In this document: positions 20,718 to 32,559 of the stretch, piece by piece | How positions within the stretch are numbered: the stretch's first letter is position 1 | How the letters are laid out: every line of letters begins with the position of its first letter | NCBI GenBank assembly: GCA_031213475.1 | Contig: JARUPZ010000021.1 | Span: 8,005,420-8,069,419 of the forward strand | Direction of reading: 5' to 3' | Source: Nereocystis luetkeana | Taxonomy: Eukaryota > Sar > Phaeophyceae > Laminariales > Laminariaceae | Length of the DNA: 64,000 nucleotides | The notes under the pieces: generated by a model | The model's database searches: none | What the model was told of the DNA's origin: nothing | What the model saw: the letters and a program-made list of their open reading frames with translations, nothing else | Program-made: the position numbers and the translations under genes

Positions 20718-21404
20718 TCACATCGTATATTTTTTCTCGGTAACGATGTGTAGAACTGTGCCCACATTATTATACAAGAGTTCTACCAGGTAGCAAGCCC
20801 CGAGCAGAGCGTTGCACTTGACGTGTCCTAAACACGTATACCCGTCGTTGTCGCGGTTCCTATGGCGATTCAAGTGCTGGCAGGGTGAACGTCCGGCGAC
20901 TCGGGTGAACCCCCGCGTAGACCAGATATTTACTTTCGGTATCCGAATTACTCCAATTGCTGGGCTTTTTCGAAGACCAAGCGCACATGCCTCCGTATTA
21001 TTTGCAGATGTATCTAGCAAGTAGATGCGATTGTGTACGCCGTCCGGGTATTTCCCGTCCCATTTTTCAATTGTTCCCGTACAATTGACACGAAGTAAAT
21101 TGTATTTTTCGTTGCGTGGCCTTGACCGCAAGTCTGTAGATTGTTCAAGCCTACACGGTAAACTGCGACTCGCACAGTCAGGGCTATGGCGCAAATTGCT
21201 CCAGGATCCTACGTAGGAGGAAGATGTTTCCCTTCCATCAACCCCATCGCTTTGTGAAACGAGTGCCATGCGTATCGTTGGGGCCGGCTCCAGGCAAGGG
21301 GGAATACATCGAGACATGACAGTCTCGATCTCGACATTTCCATCCCAGTAACAGATCGACACCGAACTCCAAATTCCAAGTTTTCGATCTTTTATCCCAA
21401 CCAA
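20718..21404 (-). CDS. Hypothetical ORF, 228 codons
   Basis: The longest uninterrupted frame outside the mobile elements. The translation has no low-complexity bias, no signal peptide and no motif I recognise. Given the number of frames in 64 kb, an open run this long is somewhat unlikely by chance but not excluded. A TACCAGGTA palindrome (20784-20792) lies inside it. The frame may be an exon or chance. Confidence 0.2.
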   Translation of the reverse strand: MVGIKDRKLGIWSSVSICYWDGNVEIETVMSRCIPPCLEPAPTIRMALVSQSDGVDGRETSSSYVGSWSNLRHSPDCASRSLPCRLEQSTDLRSRPRNEKYNLLRVNCTGTIEKWDGKYPDGVHNRIYLLDTSANNTEACALGLRKSPAIGVIRIPKVNIWSTRGFTRVAGRSPCQHLNRHRNRDNDGYTCLGHVKCNALLGACYLVELLYNNVGTVLHIVTEKKYTM

Positions 21405-21424
21405 TATCTAGGAATCGCGATATA

Positions 21425-21534
21425 TTACGGGGGACCATAGTTAATAGGACCAAATATATTGTGAGTAAAAATGGTTAAATGTGTAAGTTGTTTTTATGGT
21501 TACCATAAGCCCTATTAGCTATGGTTCCCCGTAA
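21425..21534. mobile_element. MITE family 1
   Basis: TTACGGGGGACCATAGTTAA to GGTTCCCCGTAA, with TA at 21423-21424 and 21535-21536. It lies outside the part of S1 that can be compared with S2. Confidence 0.88.
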
Positions 21535-21536
21535 TA

Positions 21537-22553
21537 GTTTGATTATATCCACCCCGCATTCATCACTTCTGTCCGAGGGGGTTAGATAGCGAAACGGGTA
21601 CTAAACGAGGGGAGCGGTGTACCCAGACAACAAAAACCACGAGAGAAGCGAAACAACCCTACTGCTGTAAACAAAAAACAGAACGGAAAAGCGAACCACA
21701 AACAGGAAACGACAATGTAGCCAGTGTGGGTTCCAAACACAGTTAGTTGCCGCGCTGTAGAAATATCGCATTGCCACATCGTCAATCAACGCCGTATTAC
21801 GCTGTTGTCTTTTTACCTTTAAGGAGATATATTGGTCGTTTCTTTTCGTGGCGTGCCCTGGGACTCCACATAACTTGCTACAGGGTATGACATACCATGA
21901 CGCCCGTGACAATACAGCCGATGTCATCATGATGCCCTGGGAGTCATTTATTTTCGGCCCTGACTTTTAATGCTCATTCGTGGAAATCCACGAGCGCTCA
22001 TGGAGCTTCACGTGCTGTCTGTCTGTCTGTCTGGCTCCAAGGAATGGTAGTATGATGGCAGCGAGAGAGGGTATTGATGGCATCGCTTCGAGGGGTTAAC
22101 GGCACCGATTGGCACGGCGCACGACCTGTACAATATGAAGAACGTGCCCCATATTAGCGTGTAATCGCTAATGCGTGACATAGGACACCTATGGGGTTGG
22201 CAGCGTATTGATTATCAACGATATTGCAAGGCACCGGAGTTGATGTCTTCAGCGCAATGACACAACGACGACAGCTCATGAACTGGACATCCTTGCACGT
22301 GCCAATACGGTGTCACTTGTGGCAGGTGTCACAGCAAAGGCATGGCGCTTTCATGGCGTATGCCACGGCGTGTGTTATACCATGGCCATGAGAGCGCCTT
22401 GTGGTCAATGGTACCCCCACCACAGCCCTATGGTTGGCGGTCATGTCGGGGCAATCCATGGTGGCTAGGTACGCGCTATGGCCTTGCCATGGCACTAACA
22501 TGGGGCGATATGCCAATGACGACCGTGCCATGGCATTTCCTTGAAAATGTCAA
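21537..22553. other. No gene recognised; CCATGG-rich stretch
   Basis: No coding feature. Between about 22320 and 22560 the sequence is unusually rich in GCCATGG/CCATGGC-type words, which makes many short self-complementary stretches. A (TCTG)n run is at about 22016-22033. Confidence 0.4.
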
Positions 22554-22554
22554 G

Positions 22555-22984
22555 GCATGTGCATCACAATACTGCCCGGAACAGCAACAGGGAAAACAAA
22601 CGCTAAAACAATCAACAACGTGAAGAACGCAAAGCGCGAGAGCCTTCAGCACGATAGAGACAAAATGTTGAAAGAGAAGCCTGCGGGAGAAAAAAAAAAA
22701 AAGCAGGAGAAGAGGAAGAGAAATCGACTGCTTCATACCATGTCGATCGCGAGCGGTAACAATTGCAGCGCATGTGCATCCCAATACTGACCGGAAAAGC
22801 AACAGGGGGAAAAAAACGCCAAAGCAATCCACTATGTGAGGAACACAAAGTGCGAGAGCCTTCTGCGCGATAGAGACAAAACGTGAAAGAGAAGACTGCA
22901 GGAGAACAAAACAAAATGCAGGAGAAGAGGAACATGAATCGCTTGCTCCATGCCACGTCGACCGCGAGCGGTAATAATCGTAGC
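22555..22984 (+). repeat. 215-bp tandem duplication
   Basis: Unit 1 starts GCATGTGCATCACAATACTG at 22555 and unit 2 GCATGTGCATCCCAATACTG at 22770. The two run in parallel to AGCGGTAATAATCGTAGC with roughly 85% identity and small indels. Confidence 0.85.
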
Positions 22985-23746
22985 GCTGCCGTTGTCATCC
23001 CCGCAGTCAGACGAAACACAAACTATACGCCGAACAAGAGTACATAAAAATATACAACAAGCAACAGCTGGCTCCCCGTCTACGCCCTCGAGACAAGCGA
23101 GTACCATTCAGTACCGATCCTTGTATATACTGGTGGCACGACATGGGAATTCAGGCTGGTCAGATCCTCGTACCCTCTCGTCGTACCGCAGTATTTACCG
23201 TGCTCGCGAACCCAGATGGAGCTCCTGGAAAAGGCGGAGCTGTGGCCACATCACCTCCGGCGGCAACAACAGACGCAAGGCTGCGTCCTCAGATCGCACA
23301 CCCCAACGATCATGGGACGCCTTCTCAAATCCGTTTACTGCAGCCACCACGGCCGACGGGCGGAAGGTTTCAAACAAAGCCGGTGGTATCGAGATGGAGA
23401 TTTATACTCGCAGGCAGGCCGACATCGTCGCAGATGAGCTCGTCTCGGAGAAACCCCAAACCACTAGCTCGGCCTCGGAGACTAGCAAGCATACCCTTCT
23501 CGGTGGCTCGTCTGAGCGTCACGGATGCAGACTTGTGGGCCACCCCATACTTCTTTGGGTCTGCGTCCGAACGCGGAAAAAAGTGTCAGCTTTGATGAAA
23601 ATGCCCATCCCCCCGAATCAGGGACGTCCGTGCACTGACGAGCGTTGTAAAGTACAATTGCAAAATTCCTGCGCGCCTTTTTCACGCTGGTCCGTCGTTT
23701 CACCTATAGTTTTCGGAAGGGAATCAAGTCCGAATTTGTACCGGCC

Positions 23747-24313
23747 ATGGAGGCCATGGCACGTGAGATTCTCGCCGAACTCGCCACTTCACCCATCGTG
23801 TTTGTTCCTGATTTGGATGATGTAGCGGACGACTGCCGCGCCTTCCACGGGTACTGCGACGCCTCCATCGACGAAATGAGTGGTACGATTGACCTGCAGC
23901 AGCCGGACGTCTCCGCAGGGGTTATAACTTACATGAGTTGGGTTATCCTCGTTTCCGATAGGACCTGCACCAAGCTCGACTTGGAGGCTGGCAGCATTAA
24001 CTTGCCCCCCAAACGATGCCAAATGTATATTTGGGGCGCGAAATTTCGCATATTATTTGGTCACAAGGCGTCCGACACCATCAGTGAAGCGGTCGATCAC
24101 ACCGCGCGTGTCCAGAGGCGGCTCGAGGGTTTCGTCGCGTTCGACTACACACTCAAGTACCGAAAGGGTCATGCCCAATACCAGCTGGTTTTCCGTCCCG
24201 TTTGCTATTTATTTACAGAGCCTGCCATGGACCACGACCGTTGTGGGTGTACTCACGTCGATGATGGTCGTACCGTACCCTTCCGAGCCTTGGAGCTTCG
24301 CACTCGTTCCTGA
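23747..24313 (+). pseudogene. Ty3/gypsy RNase H fragment
   Basis: A 188-codon frame containing REILAELATSP, then FHGYCDASIDEMSGTIDLQQ, a LDLEAGSI segment and FDYTLKYRKGHAQ. These match the layout of a gypsy RNase H: the first catalytic Asp in YCDAS, Glu in LDLEA, a remnant of the third motif in FGHKAS where D is expected (SDHKA), and a final Y-T-L-x-Y-R-K-G. The lost Asp and the missing N-A-D after YRKG mark it as inactive. Upstream, another frame carries the connection-domain remnant FRKGIKSEFVPAMEAMAR. Confidence 0.75.
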
Positions 24314-25769
24314 CCGACACTCGGTGTTGGCTTGGATGGGCTGCTGCCCCGTCTCAAAGGTGCCGTGTTTGGGTGAGATACCCATCGTCTCTCCGGAGCT
24401 TCGCAATTGTTCGCGCACACGCACACGGACCATGGAATAGGAGTGACGGCAATTTTACTCCGTCCGGGTCTTTCGTCACTTACTTGTGTAGGGGCTTCCG
24501 TCACCACCGTCGATCGCCGTCCAGGCCGTTGGGGAATTTCCCTTACCGTCAAGACCGCTTTGACTTCGGGTTTTGCTGCACCCTCCGAGGATGGCCCAGG
24601 TTCGCCAGAAGTCCGCAATGCCGCCACAGGAGCCGCACCACATGCTCTCTTCTTCACGACGAGCGCTTCACAGGGAGAAGATCTCACCCCAATTAATTAC
24701 TGATCCAGGCACGTCCGCCTATTCGTCGCTTGGAAAATCGGTTCGCCTGACTCTTTCTCGGCTTCGAACCGGACCTACACCCGGCCGAGCCGACGCATAG
24801 CCGCCATCACTCACACCATGCCGCGTGATGTTGGTTAACACTGCGGGCCCGGCGAGGCCTCTTGACCACCACACCCGCTGTGTGATCATCCCGCCGCGAG
24901 TCCCAAACCCACGGATGTCTTCTACCGTCGTTATGAACCCTGACCCCTGATCGTGCCGCCGCACTGGTCCGGACGGAGCCCGTCCCGTCTGACCACGGCC
25001 GTACCGAGTCGGTGGCCCTCCTCTTCTACGGCGTTCGCTCTCAACGGGCGTATCGCCCGTCGCAATAATGGACTTGGATGTCCTTGGCGTGGCCGCCGAC
25101 TGCAGTTGGATGATTCTGCAGAGGTGATATTCTCTCACCTACCGGGCGTGGAAACAACGCCCCAGGCTCGTGTGCTACGTAGCCACGCACACGATAGTTT
25201 TTGGTCGGCCGAAGGCATTGCTGACAGATATTTAGACGTGGTTTCCTTAGCGCCAGCGCCCTTTCCGTTTGCGAGTTCAGGAACTTGTTGATGAAGAGCA
25301 GCACACCACCGACGATCTCATCGTCTGGTTCGCCCAAAGCCGATTTTTCTTGCACCCGGCACTCGCGCGTCTTATTGTTCGAAAGACGACCCTCTTCGCA
25401 TAGACATGCCGCTGTACAAGCGCCTGTGAGTCATGCAGGGTTGCCATTCCAGGGCTTCCTGGCCCCTAGGCACCCCGCGCACCCTGGGCATGCTCAACAG
25501 TCTCCAGTGGCGGGTTAGTGTGCGTTTCTGCGCCGGGTGGTAGCCATACTTTTGTTCGAAGTGCCGAGCACGGAAAACCTCGCGACTGAACGTCCGATGG
25601 CCCATCATCTCGATGCACGTAGATGACATCAGGCCTCGTCCAATAACGCCTCGACGTGACACCTACCCATTGTATGCTCAAACACTTCTGCAAGAAGTTC
25701 CCCGTCGTGCTACGCCACCCAAGACGATGTTTCTACTCTTTTTCGACGACTCAAATATGACAGGATCAC

Positions 25770-26340
25770 CGGACACCAGTCGGGTGGTAGTCGCGGTGGG
25801 GACATCGTCGGAGTATACAAGAAGCGCTAGAAGGAACTCTCTCGGTCATCCTGGGAACGAAAATGAAGCTTCACCTTCCCTGCCACATACGCTTGCGCTA
25901 CTCGGCCCGCACCCCGAACCAATACCACCAAATCAACCGCCTGTACCTCCGGATGCGAAATGGTGTATCACAACGTAAGCTCTCTCGGGGTGTCGACAAG
26001 TGTTTCAAGCGACCAGGAAATCGCTTCGTACGACGCTCCGATTGGTTTTGACGAGACAGCACTACCGTGCCGCTCAACGAGGCTCGGTTTTGGTCCAAAG
26101 ACGACGACGGTCTGTGGTGGTTTGGCAATATTAACACGAGTACAACGACGGATGGGTGTGGTTGATTCGGTTTCTGCATGACCCGGGACCGACAACGCTA
26201 AGTATTTCTCCGGTGCGCTACACCATTTCATTCCAACCGGAGATTGGCGGGGGTCTAGGTGTCTACGAGCACACTTACCTAGCGCGTTTGCACGAGTGAT
26301 CCAGCGTAACGTTGATGAACCTCCCGGCGCAGCCATGGGC
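25770..26340 (+). pseudogene. Chromodomain-like and Tudor-like C-terminal remnants
   Basis: About 25780-25875 reads, across a stop, GGDIVGVYKKR and then SRSSWERK, a V-x-Y/W-x-G-x-x-x-x-S-W-E pattern typical of retrotransposon chromodomains. About 26075-26180 reads ARFWSKDDDGLWWFGNINTS and then GWFGFCMTRDRQR, followed in another frame by ALHHFIPTGDWRG. This resembles the W.G.I...D..Y.V.F.DD strand pattern of Tudor-like readers. Both are broken by stops and frame changes. Confidence 0.5.
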
Positions 26341-28159
26341 AGCGGATTTCCTATCGCCGATGCACTCGACTTGTGCTTCGGTTTTCTTGCTTCTGGGGCT
26401 GTTTTTCACTGTTTATCTTTGACGTTTAACGAGGTTTCGGGTTGGCATTTATCTTACCGGTATTTCCTTGACGCTTTCTAAATTTGGCAATGGTCGAGTT
26501 TGAGGTGTTTCTTGCGTATTTCGTCCTGGCTCTCTCCCTCGATCAGTGGCGGGGATGGTCAAGGTAGTCGGGTGACTTTAAGGTGGCTAAACACAAGACA
26601 TATATATTCCGACTACCAGTAGATTGCATAAGTAAGTCTTGATAAAGGACCTTTATTCTTCACGCAGAACATCTCCCAAGCCTCTCCGCGGTCACATCGA
26701 GGACATGAGTTCATTCCTCCATTCCTTAGCTGGGCTGGAAGGCATGCGAACTTTCTACTTTCGAGATCTAAATCCGTCCATTGTAATGTACCATGGTACA
26801 GAATATGCCCCCGATCAGGATAGAACGATCGATCTGCTCGAATTTCGAACGACGAGTTTTTTGGGTTGCCTGCATAATGTGGCATATGCTACGTACGAGC
26901 TAGATGATAATCCGGTGGAAGATACGCTTTGTTTAATGTCACGATCGGGTGCTCCTTTGAGTGGTGCTGGTGATATGGCACGGTTTCGGGGGGGGGGGGG
27001 GGGGGGTTCTTAGTGCGATCTTGTTGCTGAGCGGCAAAGTTGTCCATGGTCGGGGGTGATGTTATTGGATCGTGGAAGCCTGCTCAGGCTCGACTGTTTA
27101 CTTGTATCGTTTTGGGTGCGATATCACCCGACCCGTTCCGACATGCATGTGTTACTCGGTTCGTAGTAAACGATGAGCTGTGTATTCGACCCATTACGAT
27201 GGTCCTCAAAGGATTTTAGCAGTCCTGTGTGTTTCTTGTTGGGTTGGTCAATGAGAGGGAGCGCGACAGCGGCAGTACGGACGCTTGACGCCGCTTTTGA
27301 CGAGAGTAGGGACAAGATGGCAGAGAGTGTGTCTAGGTTCCCGAATCGGTTTCTAGCAGAAATGGGTACCCATGTTACCATCCCCGCCTGGAGCACGAAT
27401 TTCTTCTCTTCTCGTTTCCCTTCCAGCTTCCTTCTTGCTCTTTTGACCTGCCTCTGACATTGTTTCCATGTCAATATCCCCTCCCTGCAGTCCTTGTGCC
27501 GGTATCTTCCTCTCCTTTGTGTTGCTCCGTCCGTGCAACTCTGTCCTTCTTGGGTACGTATGCTTTCCTTGAGGCAGCCTTTCGTAATTATTTGCGTTAT
27601 GTATACTCGGCTTCATTTTTTGTATTGCATTGTGTTTTTTGTTCCTGCTGGGGTTTCATGATCTTGCTTGTGCTGTTGACATCAGTGTTCTCGTACCCGG
27701 TACGCTGGCCTTTAACTTACTTTATCCTCCCTGAGTTGGTTGTAATTTATTTTGCTTTTGGGCTTTCTCTTTCTCACAGGTTGTGACCACACAATGTGTA
27801 TCTCTCTATGATAAGGAATCAGGACGGGCACTGGGTGTACCAGGTACTAATGAAGCTGGGTACACACGACGATTGCGTGTGAAGACAACACACACTGGAA
27901 TCAAAACAATTCCGATCCCTTGATTGAAATCAAGTTCATTTTGAGCTACCGGCACAAAAACCAAGTCAAGGTTGGTCCACGCACTAAAAGCGAGTTACTC
28001 TCGACCCCCCGTCGCAAAATCCAAATGCCTTTCGGTAAGTACACTTTACCCCAAGTCAATTTGATCGCCCAAATATCAGTGAGTCAATATCGAGGACCCA
28101 CCCAAGGCCAAAGCCAATTTCGATGCTCACTTGTGTTTTTTGAATCATCATTTTAACTT
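26341..28159. other. No gene recognised; G19 tract
   Basis: Several open frames of 60-124 codons on both strands (for example 26639-27013, 27124-27474, 27460-27786) with no recognised motif. A G19 run at 26988-27006 ends the first of them. TACCAGGTA is at 27838-27846. A T-rich hydrophobic frame at 27560-27780 is probably compositional. Confidence 0.4.
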
Positions 28160-28465
28160 TCCAGTCTAACTTGTAGGAGGTTTTACCCTGGACGAGGTGG
28201 ACAAGCCGTGGTCACAGGTGTCCACCCTTCTCCCTCCCGGTACGTGCATTTATTTCTTGTCGCGCATAGGGTTCAGCATTCCCACTGCTCGTCGGTTTTC
28301 ATCGAATGTTGCTAATTCACGCTCTCGCGCTTTCCGCTAATAATCATTGTTTTATGCCAGAAAAAGCCCCTACAAGGTACGAGGATGCACTCGGTGAGAC
28401 GTGAACCCACGAAATTGGTCTTGATAGGCACGCGGACCACCTACCAAGCCACCGGGGACGCCCGC
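28160..28465 (-). repeat. tRNA-derived SINE, copy 4
   Basis: On the minus strand the head has A-box TGGCTTGGTAGGTGG and the B-box region GTTCACGTCTC. The body matches the 7664-7975 copy through CTCACGCTCTCGCGCTTTCC, GTCGCGCATAGG and CCGTGGTCACAGGTG. It lies outside S1/S2, so it is an independent insertion of the same family. Confidence 0.75.
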
Positions 28466-28589
28466 ACTCTACACTCCAAATATCCTTCGAACGTACCTCA
28501 TACGTTTGCCTCCTAGTTCGTTTGGGCGTACTGCTCAATCCAAACTATGGCGGATCCACCATATATATGGGCGGAGAGGCTTATCCTCA

Positions 28590-28690
28590 CGTGGATGTTA
28601 TTGTTGTTGTCGTTGTTTTGTGTAAAATTTGCTGTTTTGTTGTTGTACTTCATCTTCTTGTGTTCTTCTGTTTTGTGGTTGTTGTTTTCA
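28590..28690 (+). repeat. GTT-rich tract
   Basis: Imperfect GTT/GTC repeats with TTTTGTG interruptions. The open frame across it is an artefact of the composition. Confidence 0.6.
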
Positions 28691-29149
28691 CGTTACGTCA
28701 TCGCAACGATGTAATCTGCTGTTACAGAACAGGCTCCAACATCTACCGGTAAGGAGTGGAGTATGGCCTTCGAGGAAGGAGACGTGAAACGGAAACGAAG
28801 TCACGTACACACTACTACTATGCGGTAACGCTTCAACGCACAGTTACCAGACATAGTTGTGCTAAGGTTCATTATTATCGGAGACCGTGTTTTCCATATT
28901 TACTACCTGGTACCTAATTATAATACTGACATATAATTTGTGGTGACTCAAACTAATCGTATACACCTCAGAAAAATAAAAACGAGTGAGATGAGAGACG
29001 AGCACACTGACACAGACGTTGTGGTAACTGAAACAAATCGTATACAGCCTCGTGCCTGTCGTATCTAGTATGATGACATTTTTTATTTATATATATATAT
29101 ATTTTTTTTATTTTATTGTTTTCCATCCCATTCATTATCTTCGCACATC

Positions 29150-29445
29150 TTCTTCTCTCTCTCCTTCCAACTCGTAACTCAGATCCGGGGTCACATAGCA
29201 GGCTCTTCTCCCCCCTTCCCGCTACGGTACGTGCCTTCATTTTTATCGCGAGAAGATTTCAGCCTTTTCTTCCCTCGTCGACTCGCATCGAATTGTGCCT
29301 ACCCACGCTGCAAGGCGCTCTCAACAATTGAATCCCTTTTTTTTATTTTTGCAAATAAAGTCAAAGTCCGACCCTCCTAGGGCTCGAACCCAGGACTCAA
29401 ACAAGTAGAATTCGAGGTTAACCAGTTGAACCACCGGGGCGATGG
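29150..29445 (-). repeat. tRNA-derived SINE, related subfamily
   Basis: On the minus strand the head has A-box TGGTTCAACTGGTTA and B-box GGGTTCGAGCCC. The body is only loosely like the main family (ACGCTGCAAGGCGCTC, TCGACTCGCATCGAA, GATCCGGGGTCACATAG), so the tRNA source may differ while the body was retained. Confidence 0.6.
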
Positions 29446-29489
29446 CATTACATTGCCCACTGCTGTGTTTACTGTTTACGTGGCAACGT

Positions 29490-29640
29490 AGTATCTCTGT
29501 GGCGTAGCTTTGTGACCACAGAACTTGCACTTCGAAGTATTTCTTCTAGGAATGAAGAATCGGCACGGACTGGTTGCGATGGATGTCGACGGGTAGAAAT
29601 AACCGCTTAATGTGAAGTACACACACAAGACTAACTAGTG
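29490..29640 (+). repeat. Dispersed repeat C, second copy
   Basis: TATCTCTGTGGCGTAGCTTT then GTGACCACAG, GCACGGACTGGTTG and TTAATGTGAAG run colinear with 3858-4135. There is no MITE in this copy. Confidence 0.6.
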
Positions 29641-30421
29641 AGATAAGCACGCGTGCGTTGTACGTATGATACGCTTGAAAAAGAGTCGCAACCGAAACCG
29701 AGGAGACATCATGTAAAAGTATTACAATATTACCCACCGGGAAAAAGGAAAAACGCAGAATGAAACAGCTCAAAGTCGAATTCGAAGTCGAGCTCGAGAG
29801 GGGAAGAAATGAGAAAACAGAGACACTGGCACAACAAGACCAGAAGAACGGAAAACAACCAGAGAATGCCCGGACGTGCAGGATCGCAAGCCAGGGAGGA
29901 GGGTCCAGCAAACATAAAAAAATCAATCTGCCACCAGCAGTCGTCTTCATGGCACATTACTAGTCGGTAGCAATTCCGTTGCTTATTAACCTATACCAGG
30001 TATCAGTTTGTAGACAACTCCGAAAACCTACACACACCCTATAAAACGCGCGATCGCATTTTCAAATCAATTCGACAAGCTCGCAGAGACGATGTTTCGG
30101 TCGTTCGCGATCTGCCAGCTTCTGTTGTTGTTTCTTCTTCATAAAGAAAAAACAAGCGAACAAAACAAGGATAAAAAAAAAGCTATACGGGGGGGGGAGC
30201 GAAAACCAAAGGCAGAAAAAAACGTATTTACATCTAAAGTCGTCAATTATTGTCGAATTTTGTGCACATTTTTCCCCCACTCTTTCCCAAGTAGTCTGGA
30301 TGTTGACATATTTCCAACAACCAATATCCCGGGATGAATCTCGGGATAATGCCGCAAACCAAAGACGGACGAACCTCAACATCTTGATTCATCGCACAAT
30401 ACCTACAGGCAGCCGGGTCCG
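29641..30421. other. No gene recognised
   Basis: Overlapping short frames. TACCAGGTA is at 29994-30002. A G9 run is at about 30188. Nothing else identified. Confidence 0.45.
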
Positions 30422-30530
30422 TCTCTGGTGGCTGAGAATTTTCGACTGACGTCTGATCTCGTTTCATCTCGCGATTCTGCCCAACTTCTTCGAATTCCCA
30501 AACGCTTCCGCAAACCTGCACCGCCCTCCA
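30422..30530 (-). repeat. Terminal direct repeat of YR element, 3' side
   Basis: Shares TTTCGACTGACG, TCTGATCTCG and GATTCTGCCCAACTTCTTCG with 36588-36692 at roughly 80% identity in the same orientation. Confidence 0.8.
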
Positions 30531-30834
30531 GGAAATTACATCTCTTTACAGCTCAAGAATTCTGGAAACATTAACATGTAGACCTATACTCGTATTGTGC
30601 ACAATTCAGTAAAAAGCCAAGTATGATACGAGTGACCACTGACTCAGTCCGTCAGAAGCCCCGTTCTTATCCCCCCTTCTACCTCTTATGGAAACCCTCA
30701 TACATTTATTTCATGAATCAGGCTAACCCGAACTCTGCTGGTCCCCACTCCAATAAATGCGAGGCTATCTATCATTCACCCCATATAGCCAGCCTGATCA
30801 CTCAAATCGTCGTTTCCATGCTATTACCGATATT

Positions 30835-31714
30835 CTACGTTTTTTCGAGTGCAACTGAAACGGAGTTTGCCCCTTCCCCTGCCTCCCTCACGTGCGTCAT
30901 AAACGCCTGAGACGCCCACCTTCCTGCGCACTGAATCAGCAACTCCGGGATTCCTTGAGACGCAAGCTGGGTGGCCCGCCCGATTATCCCTGGGTGCAGC
31001 GTGAACTGCATGGCGTCTCTACGCTTGCTGCCTACCATGAATGTCAGCGCCTCGAATGCTTCCGTTCGATATGTTTTCCACTTGACTGGGGGGCTCCTAG
31101 CGGTCAACGGTGCTTCCGCTGGTAGCAGGTGCTATACGTCAGGCACTTCGAGCAGAGGTTCGAACGCACCCATCGACGACCCCCCCCGACTCCTTCCCCT
31201 TTTGGAGACGCGTTCGCGTGATGGTGCACCCTGTAATTTGATTATCACACTTCGACGCCAAAACGTTACGTGCGCTGCTGTGGCGATCGCTCGGTCCTTA
31301 AACGCCACCCCTACATTCCCGCGTCAGAAAAAAATCTAGATGAACCTGCCCGCTTTCGCACGCCCACACCTATGACGCTCAGCACAAGAGATAACACGAC
31401 ACGGCGAGTCCTAACTACATCTGCTATGCTCACAACTGTCTGTCGCCCTTCCACTAACATTTCCCACGTCAAGGGAAATCTAATGTGGTTGTTATTGCGA
31501 GACGTACCGAGCGCCCTGTCTAACCCCTTCTCCCTACGACTATCAGGCAATGCGACGAAGGTAGCTCCCAGCCTGCGAACATCTTGTGGAAAACGTTGAT
31601 GGCCGCCAAGTATCCTCTGGCGGTCGATTGCTGGTTGTAATGCGCGAAACAGCGTGGCGTCATGAATTCGGGCAGTTCAGTCAGCGCGGCATTGGGATCG
31701 TCAATAGTATCCAC
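30835..31714 (-). pseudogene. Tyrosine recombinase, inactivated
   Basis: The N-terminal core-binding part is at 31714-31520 (PEFMTPRCFAHYNQQSTARG, then GYLAAINVFHKMFAGWELP), a middle part at 31550-31311 (IRFPLTWEMLVEGRQ) and the C-terminal catalytic part at 31107-30835 (FTLHPGIIGRATQLASQGIP, then IQCAGRWASQAFMTHVREAG). In tyrosine recombinases the second conserved motif is HxxR and the nucleophile is Tyr. Here the HxxR position reads HPGI and the position expected to hold Tyr (FMT-H-VREAG) is His. With the frameshifts between parts, strand transfer should be impossible. Confidence 0.8.
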
Positions 31715-32130
31715 GGCGGTTTACCCTGCGGTTTCTACATTTCACCCGGCTGTTCCACTTCGCTAAGTAGTCTACTGAGTACTCTTCGAGACTGGACCAA
31801 GCGCTAGCGTTTCGACCAACCTCTTCACCTCTTGCTTCTTTCCTCCGTAGTTGTACCCTGTTCCTGTGAGGCGGGTGAGCGTACGGTATGCATACGATGA
31901 GTTGAGCGAGACACGCATCACATGAAGAGCGCGAGTCCACCGAGTTCTTCGGTATAGTTCATCATGAGATTCCACAGATTGTCGTCGTGTTTGGTAGACA
32001 TGTTGTTTGTCTGGAGCACAGCATCGAACATCCCCGAACCCCGCTGACCAATGGGTCGTTCGTACCACTCGCTGGAGGGGGTGAGGTTCTTGACCTCGTC
32101 TGCCACTATAAGTCTTGGCCACCGTGAAAT

Positions 32131-32517
32131 TCAATCCGCCAAAGCATTCTCCACGCCTGGAATATGTTTTGCGGTTTTGTTCCATCCTCCCACGAGTTCA
32201 AGGCGCCCAGCATTCTCATGAGTAAGCACGCCCTTTTTGTCTAGCGCCCCACCGCTTCGGCAGACCCACGACACGGCATCCATGTTGTCTTCTCGCACCA
32301 AGATCGGGTCCCCTGCCGCGTCCGTCCGTTCTCCTACCAATTTGAGCATGACGCACGCGGTCATAACCATTCCCAGTAACTTTAACAGGTTGATTGTGAT
32401 GGTACAGGTGTCATGAAGATCGGCTTTCCTTTGAAGTTCTCCGGCCGATTCTATCGGGGTGTCGTATCTCCAAAGAACCTTCCTTTTTACGCAGAAGCTC
32501 CCACTGCCACGAAACAC
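32131..32517 (-). pseudogene. RNase H of YR element
   Basis: A 128-codon frame with LKLLGMVMTACVMLKLVGER, LVREDNMDAVSWVCRSGG and AKHIPGVENALAD. The layout fits the RNase H that follows RT in DIRS/Ngaro-like elements. D-N in REDNMDA is the expected catalytic Asp. The preceding acidic residue position reads K in NLLKLLGM where E is usual, suggesting loss of activity. Confidence 0.75.
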
Positions 32518-32559
32518 GCGTCAGACAGACAGTGCCTTTGCTCGGGTCGCTAAGCACCT

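Larger units (their letters stand above)
23600..26340 (+). mobile_element. Decayed Ty3/gypsy retrotransposon, 3' half of pol
   Basis: In order: a connection segment and RNase H (about 23600-24230), a proline/serine/threonine-rich linker (about 24300-24700), a remnant of the integrase zinc finger (FCSKCRARKTSRLNV, 25550-25595), a chromodomain-like remnant (about 25770-25900) and a Tudor-like C-terminus (about 26060-26340). Reverse transcriptase and most of the integrase catalytic core are not visible. Frameshifts and stops are frequent. No LTRs were found at either side. A gypsy/chromovirus-type origin is likely; this rests on domain order and family memory. Confidence 0.7.

Noticed and set aside
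22950-23825. 291-codon open frame as an independent gene
   Set aside because: It overlaps the gypsy connection/RNase H remnant in another frame and starts inside a tandem duplication, so it is probably chance or retroelement decay.
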